Source: Pirellulales bacterium (GTDB lineage Bacteria > Planctomycetota > Planctomycetia > Pirellulales > Thermoguttaceae). From it: a stretch of DNA of 5,151 nucleotides. Below, piece after piece: positions 1 to 5,151 of the stretch; the stretch's first letter is position 1, and every line of letters starts with the position of its first letter. The notes beneath the pieces were generated by a model, which searched no databases, was not told the DNA's origin, and saw only the letters and a program-made list of their open reading frames with translations. The stretch is from the NCBI GenBank assembly GCA_030642635.1, contig DAOWNK010000230.1, positions 1 through 5,151 of the forward strand, read 5' to 3'. The translations under genes were made by a program, and so were the position numbers.

Positions 1-105
1 GACACGGCCGGACCGGACATGGTATTTGTAAGTTTATGCTAGCTGTTAGCAAGCATTCGTTGTTGAGGATCGAGGCCTCTGAACCCTAAAGCTCAACCCC
101 TCGAA

Positions 106-124
106 AAGTGCGGACTTCGCACTT
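106..124 (-). terminator. Possible weak intrinsic terminator hairpin
   Basis: AAGTGCG (106-112) and CGCACTT (118-124) form a perfect 7-bp stem with a 5-base loop. Read on the minus strand, the stem ends in TT and runs into two more T residues, so the U tract is only four bases. It could end transcripts coming from the aroC and membrane-protein operon, whose last stop codon lies about 270 bases upstream on that strand. On the plus strand the stem is followed by A residues, so it would not terminate there. The short U tract and long distance keep confidence low. Confidence 0.3.
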
Positions 125-172
125 AAAAACGGAAGAGCCAAAAAGGCAAAAGAGTGTCCAATAATTCGTGCG

Positions 173-205
173 GCTGTAACTCGTTGAAACGAAACAAGTT
201 ACAGC
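173..205. other. 9-bp hairpin with pseudoknot-capable loop
   Basis: GCTGTAACT (173-181) pairs perfectly with AGTTACAGC (197-205) around a 15-base loop. Within the loop, GTTGAAAC (183-190) is the exact reverse complement of GTTTCAAC at 240-247. Loop-to-downstream pairing of this kind is the layout of an H-type pseudoknot. The loop also offers a weaker internal CGT/ACG pairing. The complementarity is visible in the sequence; formation of the structure in RNA, and the strand transcribed, are inference. Confidence 0.45.
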
Positions 206-302
206 GAAAACTGAACCGGGGAAAGTCGCCCTGACTGGAGTTTCAACAATGTAAAACCACCGATGACCAGTCGCCGCAAGATGGTCTCTGGCAACAACTT
301 AC

Positions 303-319
303 GACCGCTCGCGGCGGTC
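303..319. other. GC-rich 6-bp hairpin
   Basis: GACCGC (303-308) pairs with GCGGTC (314-319) around the 5-base loop TCGCG. No T tract follows on either strand, so it does not look like a classical intrinsic terminator. It lies just inside the right arm of the long inverted repeat and could be one branch of the same structured RNA. A shorter stem, GACCA (265-269) with TGGTC (282-286), and an alternative GACTGG (233-238) with CCAGTC (267-272) lie between it and the 173-205 hairpin. Confidence 0.35.
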
Positions 320-340
320 TGCGGGAATTATTGGACCGGT

Positions 341-352
341 GAAGCATGCTTC
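341..352. repeat. Perfect 12-bp palindrome GAAGCATGCTTC
   Basis: This palindrome sits in the spacer between the right arm of the long inverted repeat (325-336) and the third copy of the 12-mer (359-370). It could be a protein-binding site, or the apex of a hairpin formed by pairing 325-336 with 359-370 (11 of 12 positions). No adjacent promoter supports an operator role. Confidence 0.35.
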
Positions 353-357
353 CAAAA

Positions 358-392
358 TGTCCAACAATTCGCAAAACCCCGGGGAAAACGCC
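358..392. repeat. Partial, internally deleted second copy of the 155-230 sequence
   Basis: TGTCCAACAATTCG (358-371) matches TGTCCAATAATTCG (155-168) at 13 of 14 positions. After only seven intervening bases, CCGGGGAAAACGCC (379-392) matches CCGGGGAAAGTCGCC (216-230) apart from one base change and one missing base. Two blocks lying about 47 bases apart in the left copy therefore lie almost side by side here. This is what a second copy with an internal deletion would look like. The copy ends exactly where the membrane-protein stop codon begins (393-395, minus strand). CCCCGGGG at 377-384 is itself palindromic. Confidence 0.4.
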
Positions 393-1745
393 TCAAGAAC
401 CTTTTGCACCAAGCCGCAGTCGGGCGCGGGGCGCTATCGGCTCGACGCCTGTGGGGCGAACGATCTGTGGGACCGGCAGGCGACGCATCAGCCGGTCGGT
501 CTGACATGTGGCGGGCACTTGGACCTCGCTGTGCGGCACCAACATCTGCAACAACGCCACTACCGGTTGAGGCTGCAAGCGCGGTTCGCTTAGCAACCGG
601 CCGCGGCGGTCGACCAATATCGCGCCTGGGCTGGGCATAGCACAACGGCCTTGCAGCCGCAGTCCGTCACTGTCTAGGATGCACCCCACAGAGAGTTGTT
701 CGTACGGGACCAGGTCGCCGGGATCGCCGGTCGTGCTCGGCTGGGCGTTCCTTACCAATCCCAACCGCTCGACCGCCGCGTCGATCAGCGAACGGCCGAT
801 CACCCCCGGCCCGGCGGTAACGATTCCGGCCGCCTCCTCCAGGCGTCCGCGGTGGAATCGGGCCGGTTGGATCGTTACCTCGGCCGTGCCGGAAAGCTTG
901 TGCGGAAACCGGTCGGTCACCAGCCGGTCCAGGTCAACGTCGAGCAACTGCCCGGTCAGTTCGCCGTCCCAGTCGTTCGGCGACCGGCTGCCTGGGGTCT
1001 GGTTCGCCCAGATGTAACCGCGGAACCGGCACCTCGGCCCGAGCGGATCGAGTTCGACCGGTCCGGCGGCCAGCAAGTTCCAAGGCAATGCGACCGCAGC
1101 GGTATCCAACTCGAAGCCGCTGCTGGGCGGGTTGGTCTGGCGGTTGCGCCACAGACGCACTCGCACCGGATCAGGGCTGTCGACGCCGACCGGCCGAAAG
1201 GCTATCTGTGCCTGGGCGCCGACCGACGAGGTGTCGATGCCGCCGTGCAGATCGGTCAATGTGAGCGAGTCTTTCCCACAGTGCAAAGTTACCTCTCGTG
1301 CCGTTAGCCGTACGTCTACGTCCGGCCGTCCGGTCCGGCGTTGCAATATGCTGTGTATCAACTGTCCGAGACGTCCCAAGGCATCGGTTTCGAGTTGCGG
1401 CTGCGAGGCGGTAAGCACGAGAAGGTCTGGGTGCTTTTCTTTCCGGCCGGCATGTTTCTTCCAAGTAGCCTCCAACATTCGGCATCGCAGCACGGTTTTG
1501 CCGGTTTCGGGGTCGGCAAGCTCGAACCCTTCGTAGAGCATCGCACCGGGCCGTAGGTATCGCACGGCGTCCAGCTTCACGTCAAGGCCGAGCCGTCTGC
1601 TCAACCGTTGTGACTCCGCCGCCACGTGTCCGGGGCGATGACGCACTATGCACCAGGCCGACACCAACACGGTCGGCACGATGCCGATGGCGAAGAACCC
1701 GGCGATGCAAATTCGGCGTCGCGTTTTGTCGTGAAGTCGGAACAT
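393..1745 (-). CDS. AsmA-like single-pass membrane protein, function unknown
   Basis: The 450-residue protein has a basic N-terminus (residues 1-11), one hydrophobic segment at about 12-34, and then a long soluble part, so an N-in envelope protein is likely. Residues 48-95 (a short amphipathic stretch, then RPGAMLYEGFELADPETGK) resemble the opening of AsmA-type proteins. Residues 259-330 (GELTGQLLDVDLDRL, then a GRLEEAAG stretch, then GVIGRSLIDAAVERL) resemble AsmA C-terminal repeats. AsmA/TamB relatives act in outer-membrane biogenesis and lipid transport, but that role is not shown here. The ATG follows the aroC stop after six bases in the same frame. AAGG abuts the ATG with no spacer, so initiation probably depends on aroC translation. 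The first internal Met (residue 69) would lose the membrane segment. The 3' end touches a repeat, so C-terminal alteration is possible. I am fairly sure it is a gene and only moderately sure of the family. Confidence 0.75.
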   Translation of the reverse strand: MFRLHDKTRRRICIAGFFAIGIVPTVLVSAWCIVRHRPGHVAAESQRLSRRLGLDVKLDAVRYLRPGAMLYEGFELADPETGKTVLRCRMLEATWKKHAGRKEKHPDLLVLTASQPQLETDALGRLGQLIHSILQRRTGRPDVDVRLTAREVTLHCGKDSLTLTDLHGGIDTSSVGAQAQIAFRPVGVDSPDPVRVRLWRNRQTNPPSSGFELDTAAVALPWNLLAAGPVELDPLGPRCRFRGYIWANQTPGSRSPNDWDGELTGQLLDVDLDRLVTDRFPHKLSGTAEVTIQPARFHRGRLEEAAGIVTAGPGVIGRSLIDAAVERLGLVRNAQPSTTGDPGDLVPYEQLSVGCILDSDGLRLQGRCAMPSPGAILVDRRGRLLSEPRLQPQPVVALLQMLVPHSEVQVPATCQTDRLMRRLPVPQIVRPTGVEPIAPRARLRLGAKGS

Positions 1746-1751
1746 CCTTGT

Positions 1752-2885
1752 TTACCCGGCCATTTCGTGGAACAGTTTCCAACGTGCCTTCATTTCTTTG
1801 AGGCTATCGCCGCCGAACTTTTCGACCATCGCCCGGGCGATCTCGAACGCCACGACGTTCTCGACAATGCAACTTGCCGCCGGCACCGCACAGACGTCGC
1901 TACGCTCGTACGAGGCCGACTCCGGTTTTTTGGTTTCGAGATTGACCGATTCGAGCGGTTGGGCAAGCGTGCTGATCGGTTTCATGGCTGCGCGGACGAC
2001 GACCGGCTGCGAGTTGGTCATTCCGGCCTCCAGCCCGCCGGCGTTGTTCGTCGGTCGGACGAAACCGAGCGTTGGCGTGTCTTTCCGCTTCGGATCGTAA
2101 GCAATCGGGTCGTGAACCTTGGAGCCTGACAGCCCGGCCGACGCGAACCCCATGCCGATCTCGACGCCCTTGACCGCCTGTACGGACATTACCGCCTGTG
2201 CAAGCCGGCCGTCGAGTTTGCGGTTCCACTGCGTGTGCGAGCCAAGGCCGAACGGCACGCCTTCGACTCGAACCTCGACCACACCGCCGAGCGTATCGCC
2301 CGCTTCCTGCGTCTCGTCGATCAGTTTCTTGATCTCGTCGTCCTGGTCCGGGTCGAGCGTGTATAGCCGGCTTCTATCACGGAGTTTTTTTTGTTCTTCG
2401 AGCGTACCAGCCTCCGGTTTGATCTTGATCGGCCCGATCTGAGTTACATATCCGAACGTGGTGATACCGAACCGGTCTAGAAGTTGAGCGGCCAGTGCCC
2501 CGGCGGCCACTCGGGCGGCGGTCTCCCGGGCGCTTGAACGTTCCAGGATCGCACGGACCGGGCAAAGGTATTTCATCGAGCCGCTTAAGTCTCCATGGCC
2601 GGGCCGAGGAGAAGTAAGCTCCTCCAACTGCTCGAGTTTATAGTCCTTGTTCGGCACGAGCAGTGCAATCGGGCTGCCGAGCGTGACGCCGCGCCAGATG
2701 CCGCTGAGCACCTCGACATGGTCGGATTCGATCTTCTGTCGTCCGCCTCGACCGTAGCCGCCCTGCCGTCGTCGCAGTTCGGCGTCGATCAGTCCCGTAT
2801 CCAGCTTTACACCGGCCGGGAAACCGTCAACTATGGTCAGCAGTGCCTTGCCGTGCGATTCGCCGGCGGTGAAGTATTGCAACAT
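1752..2885 (-). CDS. aroC: Chorismate synthase
   Basis: AroC converts 5-enolpyruvylshikimate-3-phosphate to chorismate, the last step of the shikimate pathway, in the cytoplasm with reduced FMN as cofactor. The 377-residue length is normal for the family. The N-terminus MLQYFTAGESHG carries the family GESHG motif at 8-12. RPGHGD (94-99) holds the second conserved histidine. ERSSARETAARVAAG (115-129) and RSDVCAVPAA (328-337) match the other two signature regions. NNAGGLEAGMTNSQP (280-294) is the conserved FMN/substrate loop, with S at 292 where many relatives have G. The frame can be extended to a TTG at 2960, but the conserved N-terminus fixes the start at the ATG ending at 2885. No Shine-Dalgarno sequence is visible before that ATG. 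It is probably the first gene of an operon with the AsmA-like gene. Confidence 0.97.
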   Translation of the reverse strand: MLQYFTAGESHGKALLTIVDGFPAGVKLDTGLIDAELRRRQGGYGRGGRQKIESDHVEVLSGIWRGVTLGSPIALLVPNKDYKLEQLEELTSPRPGHGDLSGSMKYLCPVRAILERSSARETAARVAAGALAAQLLDRFGITTFGYVTQIGPIKIKPEAGTLEEQKKLRDRSRLYTLDPDQDDEIKKLIDETQEAGDTLGGVVEVRVEGVPFGLGSHTQWNRKLDGRLAQAVMSVQAVKGVEIGMGFASAGLSGSKVHDPIAYDPKRKDTPTLGFVRPTNNAGGLEAGMTNSQPVVVRAAMKPISTLAQPLESVNLETKKPESASYERSDVCAVPAASCIVENVVAFEIARAMVEKFGGDSLKEMKARWKLFHEMAG

Positions 2886-2933
2886 GTTTGGTAGTTTCGA
2901 CTTAGGATGAGCAAATTTTTGCCGATGCAATGT

Positions 2934-2960
2934 AATATATGGGCTAATTTTACCCAACAA
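2934..2960 (-). promoter_or_regulatory. Weak candidate aroC promoter
   Basis: On the minus strand TTGTTG (2955-2960) and TATATT (2934-2939) are separated by 15 bases and lie about 49 bases before the aroC ATG. The spacing is short and the -35 match partial. The surrounding sequence is AT-rich and contains two imperfect or short palindromes, GCAAATTTTTGC (2911-2922) and TGGGCTAATTTTACCCA (2939-2955), which could be regulatory sites or chance products of base composition. Confidence 0.25.
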
Positions 2961-2992
2961 GCAAAAATGTGGATAGAGCGATTTGCGAAAGA

Positions 2993-3020
2993 TTGCACGT
3001 GGCTATTCTGTTAGTATAAT
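2993..3020 (+). promoter_or_regulatory. Sigma-70-type promoter for the phosphoesterase gene
   Basis: A perfect TATAAT -10 box at 3015-3020 is preceded after 16 bases by TTGCAC (2993-2998), a half-matching -35 box. Transcription would start near 3027 and give a leader of about 38 bases before the ATG at 3065. This is the best promoter match in the window and lies in the AT-rich divergent gap. Confidence 0.55.
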
Positions 3021-3050
3021 AAAACATTGTCATTTTTGAAAAAGCATTTT

Positions 3051-3056
3051 GGGGAG
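3051..3056 (+). promoter_or_regulatory. Ribosome binding site deciding the 3065 start
   Basis: GGGGAG lies eight bases before the ATG at 3065. An in-frame GTG at 3056 overlaps this motif and would add only three residues before the Tat signal, so the ATG is preferred. Confidence 0.7.
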
Positions 3057-3064
3057 TGATTGTT

Positions 3065-4072
3065 ATGAAACGTCGCGACTTTCTAAAGAGCGTTGGGGTG
3101 GCCGTCGGCTCGCTTGCGATGCCGCGGCTGGTGTTTTGCGGTGAGCCTGATGTAATCAGACCCGTAGCCGGGGCGCCGGCGCCGGTCAATGGCGGTTTTT
3201 CCATTGCCGTGCTGCCCGACACGCAGAATTACGCGTGGAAATATCCCGATCTGTTCCATGCACAGACCGGTTGGATTGCCGAGAATCTCAAGAAGTACAA
3301 TATCCGGTACGTTTTGCAACTCGGCGACGTGGTTCAAAATAACAACGACAAGGAATGGGAAATTGCCCGGGCGGCGTTTGCCCGGCTCGACGGCAAGGTG
3401 CCGTATGCGATTGCGGTTGGAAATCACGATATGGGCGACGGTGGCCGGTGCGATAGCCGCGAGAGCAAGTTCAGCGAATATTTTCCCGTCTCGCATTTCA
3501 AAAAATGGGAGACATTCGGCGGGGTATACGACAAGGAGCCGGAGAAATCCGACAATAGTTTTCACCTGTTCGACGCCGGCGGACAAAAGTGGCTGGTGCT
3601 CTCTCTGGAGTTGTTTCCACGCCATGACGTGCTGCGCTGGGCAAATCAGGTCGTGGCACAACATCCGGACCACTCGGCCATCTTGATCACCCATGCATAT
3701 CTTGCCGCCGACGGCACGCGATTTGATCGCCACCAGAAAGACTCGCCATACAACTATGGGTTTGCCAAAGACAATACGGACCTTAACGACGGCGATATGA
3801 CGTGGCGGAAACTCGTGTCGAAACACGAGAACTTCGAAATGGTCCTATGCGGTCATGTGTGCACGGCCAAACGTCTGGCCAGCAAAGGTGAATCGGGCAA
3901 CGACGTCCACCAGGTATTGATCGACTACCAAATACACGGCCGTGGCGGCGACGGCTGGCTACGCCTTTCGCAGTTTCCGCCCGAGAGCAGTACAGTTTGC
4001 ATGCAGGATTACTCGCCGGTGTTGGAGAAACTCAACACACACCCGGATGCACGATTCGATTTGGAATTGTAA
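3065..4072 (+). CDS. Tat-exported calcineurin-like metallophosphoesterase
   Basis: The 335-residue protein begins MKRRDFLKSVGVAVGSLAMP, a twin-arginine signal (RR at 3-4, hydrophobic core about 9-24), so it is probably exported folded with its metals bound. The metallophosphoesterase motifs appear in order: LPDTQNY (50-56), GDVVQN (87-92), GNHD (119-122), ITHAY (208-212) and CGHV (262-265). They would bind two metal ions and hydrolyse a phosphoester. The first motif is DxQ rather than the common DxH, which I recall from a secreted subgroup of these enzymes. The C-terminal GGDGWLRL (294-301) and QDYSP (314-318) segments also fit that subgroup. The substrate cannot be read from the sequence; phosphomonoesters, phosphodiesters or nucleotides are all possible. 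It has its own promoter and RBS and shares no operon with its neighbours. A Cys at 25 near the signal end lacks a convincing lipobox. Confidence 0.92.
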   Translation: MKRRDFLKSVGVAVGSLAMPRLVFCGEPDVIRPVAGAPAPVNGGFSIAVLPDTQNYAWKYPDLFHAQTGWIAENLKKYNIRYVLQLGDVVQNNNDKEWEIARAAFARLDGKVPYAIAVGNHDMGDGGRCDSRESKFSEYFPVSHFKKWETFGGVYDKEPEKSDNSFHLFDAGGQKWLVLSLELFPRHDVLRWANQVVAQHPDHSAILITHAYLAADGTRFDRHQKDSPYNYGFAKDNTDLNDGDMTWRKLVSKHENFEMVLCGHVCTAKRLASKGESGNDVHQVLIDYQIHGRGGDGWLRLSQFPPESSTVCMQDYSPVLEKLNTHPDARFDLEL

Positions 4073-4086
4073 CTCTGCATTGCTAA

Positions 4087-4098
4087 GCCGCAAGCGGC
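4087..4098. repeat. GCCGCAAGCGGC hairpin between convergent genes
   Basis: This perfect hairpin (GCCG stem, CAAG loop, CGGC stem) fills half of the 26-base gap between the convergent phosphoesterase and purC genes and abuts the purC stop codon (4099-4101). Flanking TA and TA bases could extend the stem past one mismatch. There is no T tract on either side, so it is not a textbook intrinsic terminator. It could still act as a bidirectional terminator or mRNA-stabilising stem. From memory, hairpins of this form recur between genes in Pirellula-type planctomycetes; I cannot verify that here. Confidence 0.5.
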
Positions 4099-4992
4099 CT
4101 AAATGGATACAAACTTCCGGTCAGTTAAACGCTCATATGCCTCGACGTACTTCTCGCGGGTTCTGGCCACAATATCATCCGGCATGGCCGGCGGCGGGCT
4201 GCTGCGGTCCCAGTCGGTCGTCAGCAGCCAGTCGCGGACGAACTGTTTGTCGAACGACGGTTGTCCCTTGCCCGGCTCGTAGCGGTCGACAGGCCAGAAC
4301 CGTGAACTGTCTGGTGTGAGCACCTCGTCGATCAGGATCAATTCGCCGTCGATGGAGCCGAACTCGAACTTCGTATCGGCGATAATGATGCCGCGTTCTC
4401 GTGCGTATCGGCTGCCGCGGTTGAATATGTCGATACTGCGGCGGCGCAACTCCTCGGAGACCTCGCGGCCGACGACATCGACCATCCGTTCAAATGAGAT
4501 ATTCTCGTCGTGATCGCCCTGCTCGGCCTTGGTGGCCGGGGTGAAAATAGGCTCGGGCAACTCGGCGCTTTCGGTCAGTCCGGCCGGCAACTCGATACCG
4601 CATACCGTGCCGCTTTGTTTGTATTCCTTCCACCCGGAACCGGCCAGGTAGCCTCGCACCACGCACTCGATCGGCACGACCTCGGTCTTGCGGCAGAGGG
4701 TCGATCGGCCGGCCAAGGCGGCGATATCGACATTGTTGCCCAGCCCCATTTGCTCCACATCGGTCGTAATCAGGTGGTTCGGCTCACCGAGCAGATCGAA
4801 CCAGAAGGCGGCGATTTGGGTGAGCACCTTGCCCTTCTCCGGAATACCGGTCGGCAGAACCCAGTCGAACGCACTGATCCGGTCGGTGCTGACCAGCAGC
4901 AGCCGGTCGCCAAGGTCGTAAATATCGCGCACCTTGCCCCGCCGGACCGGCAGCCCGGCCAGCGACGTTTCGAGAACTACGGAGGTGGTCAT
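4099..4992 (-). CDS. purC: Phosphoribosylaminoimidazole-succinocarboxamide synthase (SAICAR synthase)
   Basis: PurC joins CAIR and aspartate using ATP to form SAICAR in de novo purine synthesis, in the cytoplasm. The 297-residue protein is the longer, ADE1-like form rather than the roughly 240-residue enterobacterial form. RRGKVRDIYDLGD (17-29) is the conserved nucleotide-binding start, and STDRISAFD (35-43) follows. VVPIECVVRGYLAGS (106-120) matches SAICAR synthase signature 1, and IADTKFEFG (204-212) matches signature 2. IDEVLTPDSSRFWP (221-234) and the FDKQFVRDWL segment (247-256) are also typical. The ATG is chosen because the family N-terminus follows directly and an AAAGGA ribosome binding site lies eight bases upstream. 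It appears monocistronic within the window and converges on the phosphoesterase gene. Confidence 0.97.
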   Translation of the reverse strand: MTTSVVLETSLAGLPVRRGKVRDIYDLGDRLLLVSTDRISAFDWVLPTGIPEKGKVLTQIAAFWFDLLGEPNHLITTDVEQMGLGNNVDIAALAGRSTLCRKTEVVPIECVVRGYLAGSGWKEYKQSGTVCGIELPAGLTESAELPEPIFTPATKAEQGDHDENISFERMVDVVGREVSEELRRRSIDIFNRGSRYARERGIIIADTKFEFGSIDGELILIDEVLTPDSSRFWPVDRYEPGKGQPSFDKQFVRDWLLTTDWDRSSPPPAMPDDIVARTREKYVEAYERLTDRKFVSI

Positions 4993-5000
4993 CGGGTGGT

Positions 5001-5006
5001 TCCTTT
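5001..5006 (-). promoter_or_regulatory. purC ribosome binding site
   Basis: AAAGGA on the minus strand is eight bases from the purC ATG, a good Shine-Dalgarno distance. It supports the start at 4992 and contrasts with aroC, which has no visible Shine-Dalgarno sequence. Confidence 0.65.
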
Positions 5007-5071
5007 ATACATAGTGGTCAGAGCTTGTGAAAAAATCCCTAACATGCACCAGAAATCACGAATGATGACTG

Positions 5072-5082
5072 GACATTATGTC
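5072..5082 (-). promoter_or_regulatory. Palindrome over a possible purC -10 box
   Basis: GACATAATGTC on the minus strand is a perfect 5-bp inverted repeat around one central base. It contains CATAAT (5075-5080), a five-of-six match to TATAAT. A start near 5068 would give a leader of about 75 bases that includes the purC RBS. No good -35 box is found at the right distance, so either the promoter is activator-dependent or the match is chance. The palindrome would be a natural operator position. Confidence 0.25.
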
Positions 5083-5151
5083 GGGTTTGCGCTAAAAGTA
5101 AGTCATGAACACAACAGCCCCTAATCAACCATCGCACCGGAACCTTCATCA

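Larger units (their letters stand above)
156..336. repeat. 181-bp segment bounded by perfect 12-bp inverted repeats
   Basis: GTCCAATAATTC at 156-167 is the exact reverse complement of GAATTATTGGAC at 325-336. Inside, after one G/G mismatch (168 and 324), positions 169-173 can pair with 319-323 using two G-U wobbles if the RNA is read on the plus strand. The enclosed 157 bases hold further local hairpins and no credible reading frame. Two explanations fit: a structured non-coding RNA or 3' UTR closed by a long helix, or a MITE-like non-autonomous element with terminal inverted repeats. I see no clear target-site duplication in the immediate flanks (GAGT on the left, CGGT on the right), which weakens the mobile-element reading. 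The repeat itself is certain; its nature is not. Confidence 0.6.
1..392. other. Gene-free, repeat-rich intergenic region
   Basis: I see no supportable coding region here. All frames are short, and the one longer plus-strand frame that begins at 263 runs antisense into the neighbouring membrane-protein gene. The stretch holds several inverted repeats (106-124, 173-205, 303-319, 341-352), a perfect 12-base long-range inverted repeat (156-167 with 325-336) and a third copy of that 12-mer at 359-370. Positions 104-150 are an A-rich linker. No tRNA-like TTCGA arm, rRNA segment or CRISPR periodicity is visible. Any gene crossing the left edge would be represented by too few bases to recognise. Confidence 0.7.

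Noticed and set aside
1..20. Minus-strand ATG at 18-20 that could begin a gene leaving the left edge
   Set aside because: Only six codons are visible, with no RBS before the ATG, so it cannot be supported.
183..247. Integron attC-like core sites GTTGAAAC and GTTTCAAC
   Set aside because: The order and consensus are wrong: attC needs RYYYAAC first and GTTRRRY last, and no integrase or cassette is present.
168..336. Group II intron, RNase P RNA or tmRNA
   Set aside because: GTGCG at 168-172 resembles a group II intron 5' end and some short stretches recall RNase P RNA, but there is no domain V AGC stem, no conserved RNase P core and no tmRNA TTCGA arm or tag frame.
263..640. 125-residue plus-strand reading frame starting in the repeat region
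   Set aside because: Most of it is antisense to the 3' part of the AsmA-like gene, and the first part lies in palindromic non-coding sequence.
696..1307. 203-residue plus-strand reading frame
   Set aside because: It is antisense to the AsmA-like gene, has low-complexity R/G/P-rich content typical of a GC-rich shadow frame, and shows no domain.
2886..2960. N-terminal extension of aroC to a TTG codon
   Set aside because: The extra 25 residues precede the conserved MLQYFTAGESHG start and are encoded by AT-rich promoter-like DNA.
3083..3826. 247-residue minus-strand reading frame
   Set aside because: It lies entirely antisense to the phosphoesterase gene, whose motifs are unmistakable, and has no recognisable family features.
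4510..5124. 204-residue plus-strand reading frame
   Set aside because: It is mostly antisense to purC and continues into the purC leader. No RBS or domain supports it.
5039..5149. 36-residue minus-strand frame (MKVPVRWLIRGCC start) upstream of purC
   Set aside because: It is short, has no clear RBS and no recognised family. The AT-rich stretch with its run of six T residues (minus strand) vaguely recalls an IS end, but no inverted repeat partner is in the window.

Overview
The window looks like ordinary housekeeping chromosome from a Planctomycetota bacterium, possibly Pirellulales-like. That assignment is an inference. It rests on the style of the AroC and PurC proteins, a moderately high GC content, a gene start without a Shine-Dalgarno sequence, a Tat-exported metallophosphoesterase and a GCCGCAAGCGGC intergenic hairpin. 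No single marker proves it. There is no CRISPR array, tRNA, rRNA, complete insertion sequence or evident defence system.

Layout from left to right. Positions 1-392 contain no supportable gene but are rich in inverted and direct repeats. Positions 393-1745 (minus) encode a 450-residue single-pass membrane protein with AsmA-like features. Six bases upstream of it, 1752-2885 (minus) is aroC (chorismate synthase), and the two look like one operon. An AT-rich divergent intergenic region (2886-3064) carries a good promoter for the plus-strand gene at 3065-4072, a Tat-signal calcineurin-like phosphoesterase. That gene converges on purC (4099-4992, minus; SAICAR synthase), with a perfect short hairpin in the 26-base gap. 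Positions 4993-5151 are the purC leader and upstream region, with a palindrome over a possible -10 box.

The genes do not form one pathway. AroC makes chorismate for aromatic amino acids and folate, PurC works in de novo purine synthesis, the phosphoesterase acts outside the cytoplasm, and the AsmA-like protein probably works at the envelope. The tightest coupling is aroC with the membrane protein: they share a reading frame and are separated only by a stop codon and two codons.

The part most worth a second look is 1-392. A perfect 12-base inverted repeat (156-167 with 325-336) encloses a 9-bp hairpin whose loop can pair perfectly over 8 bases with a downstream segment (183-190 with 240-247), which is a pseudoknot layout. 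A third, near-identical copy of the 12-mer (359-370), followed by a second matching block, ends exactly at the stop codon of the membrane-protein gene. This may be an undescribed structured RNA, a structured 3' UTR, or a small non-autonomous mobile element plus a decayed partial copy. The sequence alone does not decide between these.
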